NCBI RefSeq assembly: GCF_037975245.1
Contig: NC_092572.1
Span: 27,947,989-28,011,988 of the forward strand
Direction of reading: 5' to 3'
Source: Apostichopus japonicus
Lineage: Eukaryota > Echinodermata > Holothuroidea > Aspidochirotida > Stichopodidae
DNA: 64,000 bases
Below, one piece after another: positions 61,831-64,000 of this stretch (position 1 is its first letter; each line of letters begins with the position of its first letter). A program made the position numbers and the translations under genes. The notes under the pieces were generated by a model that saw only the letters and a list, made by a program, of their open reading frames with translations, had not been told where the DNA came from and did not search any database.

Positions 61831-63340
61831 ATTGGTGTTAGACAGCTGGGTGATACCTGCTCTGTGCCTCTGCTACAATTAATTACTATATCGCTGTTTC
61901 TCATCTAGCATACTTTCAATGGTTACATATTTTGTCTGTCCACATGATGGCCGTTCATTGATGGCCGTTTCTGGTGTAGATAAGGCAAACTTAAATGCTG
62001 TATGATACTTCTGGCCTTTTAGTTGACATCATCTTCTCTTCATCACTGTATAGAAATCCAAGCTGAATTAGGAGAAAAGAGAATACCCACTGTTGTCACA
62101 TATAATATATCTTTTATGTATATCTCATTTAACGATTGGTCTGTTAGTTTGATTTATTTCATATCTGGTGATTGTGGAGATCAGAGTTTGATAAAATTTA
62201 CTACTTTGAGTAACATTTAAATAGCATTTAAATATATTTAGGGACAATTTATTCATCAGGTAATACTACAACTTTCTCATAAATTATAAACAATGATCCT
62301 GTTGGTCAGTTACCGCAGCTTAACAGTAATTGCATTTGACAAAGGTTTTATAGTAAAGCTATTGGCACCAAAATCAATTACATTTACTCATTCCACTACT
62401 TCATTTAAAAATAAAACAGATGTTACCAAGCCTGAACATGCATGATACCATCAAAAACGTTAAATATCCGGACTAATTTTGACACATGATCCCCAAAGAA
62501 AGTCTTTCAGTGAAAACAGGACACTGGTAAGTATTGGTTCATAGCTAAAGTGTAAAATGGCTGTGTCACATAAATCAGGTCAAGAACCTCTTATCACATT
62601 CGTTTTATAATTCAGAGCACATCAGTGGATATTAATGGGAAATACATGTACACACTGCACATCTCAAATAGAAGATAGTTATGGAAATGATGAACTGGAT
62701 GTAACATTGTGTAACTTTGCACTTCTTAGTGAATCTCTTAAACTTTAGCTCTACTGATTTAGTTAGCACATATTTGGGAATAAGAAACAATACCTCAAAT
62801 GCAGATTAAACCGTGCACAATGCATAACTGGCATAACATATGTATATTACTATTCTGTTGTACGTGCTTGGGTACAGCTGTTATATGTACACTACAACAG
62901 TGTAGGATATGCAGAAAAAACATCCCAGCTGATACAGTTAATGATATCATGTAAGCATCTATAAAGAGTAACAAAACATATTACTTAGCAGTTGCGCCAA
63001 TATAACTTCCTGACTGTTAACATTTAACTAATATATATTATGACAATATTGGGACGGTCTTGTAAGTAGCAGTAGAAAACCAAATGATCCTAGTTTTTAA
63101 CAATGAGACCAGAAATTGATCAAACAGTGAAATAGTCGAAATCATGTTTAACCTATTTCAATGTTCCTTTTCAATTTCAATTAGGATACATTTCTTTCAT
63201 TGTTTTATGTTTTGCTTATATTTGCATAATCAGTGGAACTATGAATAATTAACACAATTCATAGTCTTAACAATGTATTGTTCTCTGTAACCAGTAGCTG
63301 AAAGGCTGGACACAACTCAATTTACATGTTGGGAATTATT
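61831..63340. other. No gene recognised
   Basis: AT-rich spacer between the minisatellite and the candidate promoter at the right edge. Confidence 0.5.
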
Positions 63341-63342
63341 AG

Positions 63343-63384
63343 TATAAATAGAAGACTTCTTTAACTTGGAGTTTCAAGATCAAG
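63343..63384 (+). promoter_or_regulatory. Candidate TATA promoter and short first exon
   Basis: TATAAATAG at 63343 is followed about 41 nt later by a strong donor, CAAG|GTGAGT. With a start about 30 nt after the TATA box the first exon would be only about 11 nt, so this is tentative. Confidence 0.25.
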
Positions 63385-63932
63385 GTGAGTGCGCTTCTAG
63401 GAAAACAGTATCTGTAAAAGAGATACATTTCAAAGATTTTTTTAGTCTCACATATATAACTAGTGACTTAATAACTGCACAATGTTTTCATGAAGTGCAG
63501 TAAATAAGTGCTACAGATATTATGACAGCTGTTTACATTTTAAACCAAAGTTACATAACCACATTCATTATATCATGCAAGGATTTCACTCATGTAATTT
63601 AGTGAAATAAAATAGTTCTAGATATCTGACAAATCTATGAATATATAACATACCATACAATATGCTGATGTATGTTATGAGTACTAGTTTTGAAGCTGAA
63701 ATTGACAAAAATCCAAGAAGGAAAAAGAAACTTTTCTGCAACTATAAACTGATTTCATTGCTTTAAGACAAATCAGAATTTGTTCATTTCTTGAAAAGTT
63801 CATCAAATATAATTTTTCGTTCATATCAATTGAAGTCAGCCACTCTCAGCTCACATATAGCCTGAGATATTAGTTATTACAGTTACAATGTTTGAAATAT
63901 ACTTACTTCTACATATCATATTTACATTCCAG

Positions 63933-64000
63933 GAGAATATGTCTATGTGTTGTCAAGAACACTACAGTCACTGCTACATTCGTTCCTCCACAATAAGCGG
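63933..64000 (+). CDS. Candidate first coding exon running off the right edge
   Basis: An acceptor-like ATTTACATTCCAG (ending about 63932) is followed by GAGAAT and an ATG at 63939. It opens a frame to the window end: MSMCCQEHYSHCYIRSSTIS. Cys/His-rich but too short to identify. Confidence 0.25.

Noticed and set aside
1-64000. tRNA or rRNA genes
   Set aside because: No convincing A/B box pair with cloverleaf or rRNA core sequence was found by eye; a covariance search would be decisive.

Overview
The window is animal (metazoan) nuclear DNA: AT-rich, intron-dense and full of dispersed repeats. It is not bacterial, because the genes are split by GT-AG introns with matching phases. A NACHT receptor with death-fold domains and a ZU5 domain, a stand-alone beta-propeller-like gene, abundant short inverted-repeat elements and a dispersed family rich in TGACCTTTGACC all suggest a marine deuterostome. 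An echinoderm, perhaps a sea cucumber, is most likely, but that is inference.

Region 1 (about 2.9-21.3 kb, minus strand) is one large innate-immunity-type gene, open at its 3' end and with its start not found. I could phase 15 exons. In protein order they give a death-fold domain, a DED-like domain, a complete NACHT ATPase with winged-helix-like tail, a short helical linker without leucine-rich repeats, a ZU5 domain, a UPA-like region, and a Ser/Pro/Gln-rich tail with a basic KKRR cluster. NACHT followed by ZU5-UPA recalls the FIIND module of vertebrate NLRP1, and a Phe-Ser pair sits where FIIND and PIDD proteins cut themselves. This is the most interesting system in the window. Its introns hold a 36-bp minisatellite nearby, a LINE remnant and a solo LTR.

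Region 2 (21-31 kb) has old repeats, then a satellite of about 220 bp units broken by a 2.14-kb inverted-repeat element that itself carries a 387-bp hAT-like insertion. Region 3 (31.1-38.3 kb, minus strand) is a compact gene for a 284-residue beta-propeller-like protein: a tiny first coding exon, a 4.8-kb intron and one large terminal exon. Region 4 (38-64 kb) is gene-poor. It holds a GATATC array and trinucleotide repeat (42.6-42.9 kb), a decayed transposase-like gene (43.4-45.3 kb), a second nested inverted-repeat complex (50.97-53.95 kb), a 67-nt hairpin (56.0 kb), a broken reading frame (60.7-61.0 kb), an 80-bp minisatellite (61.3-61.8 kb), and a possible promoter and first exons of a plus-strand gene leaving the right edge.

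Exon limits come from reading splice signals and phases by eye. No alignment or transcript evidence was available.
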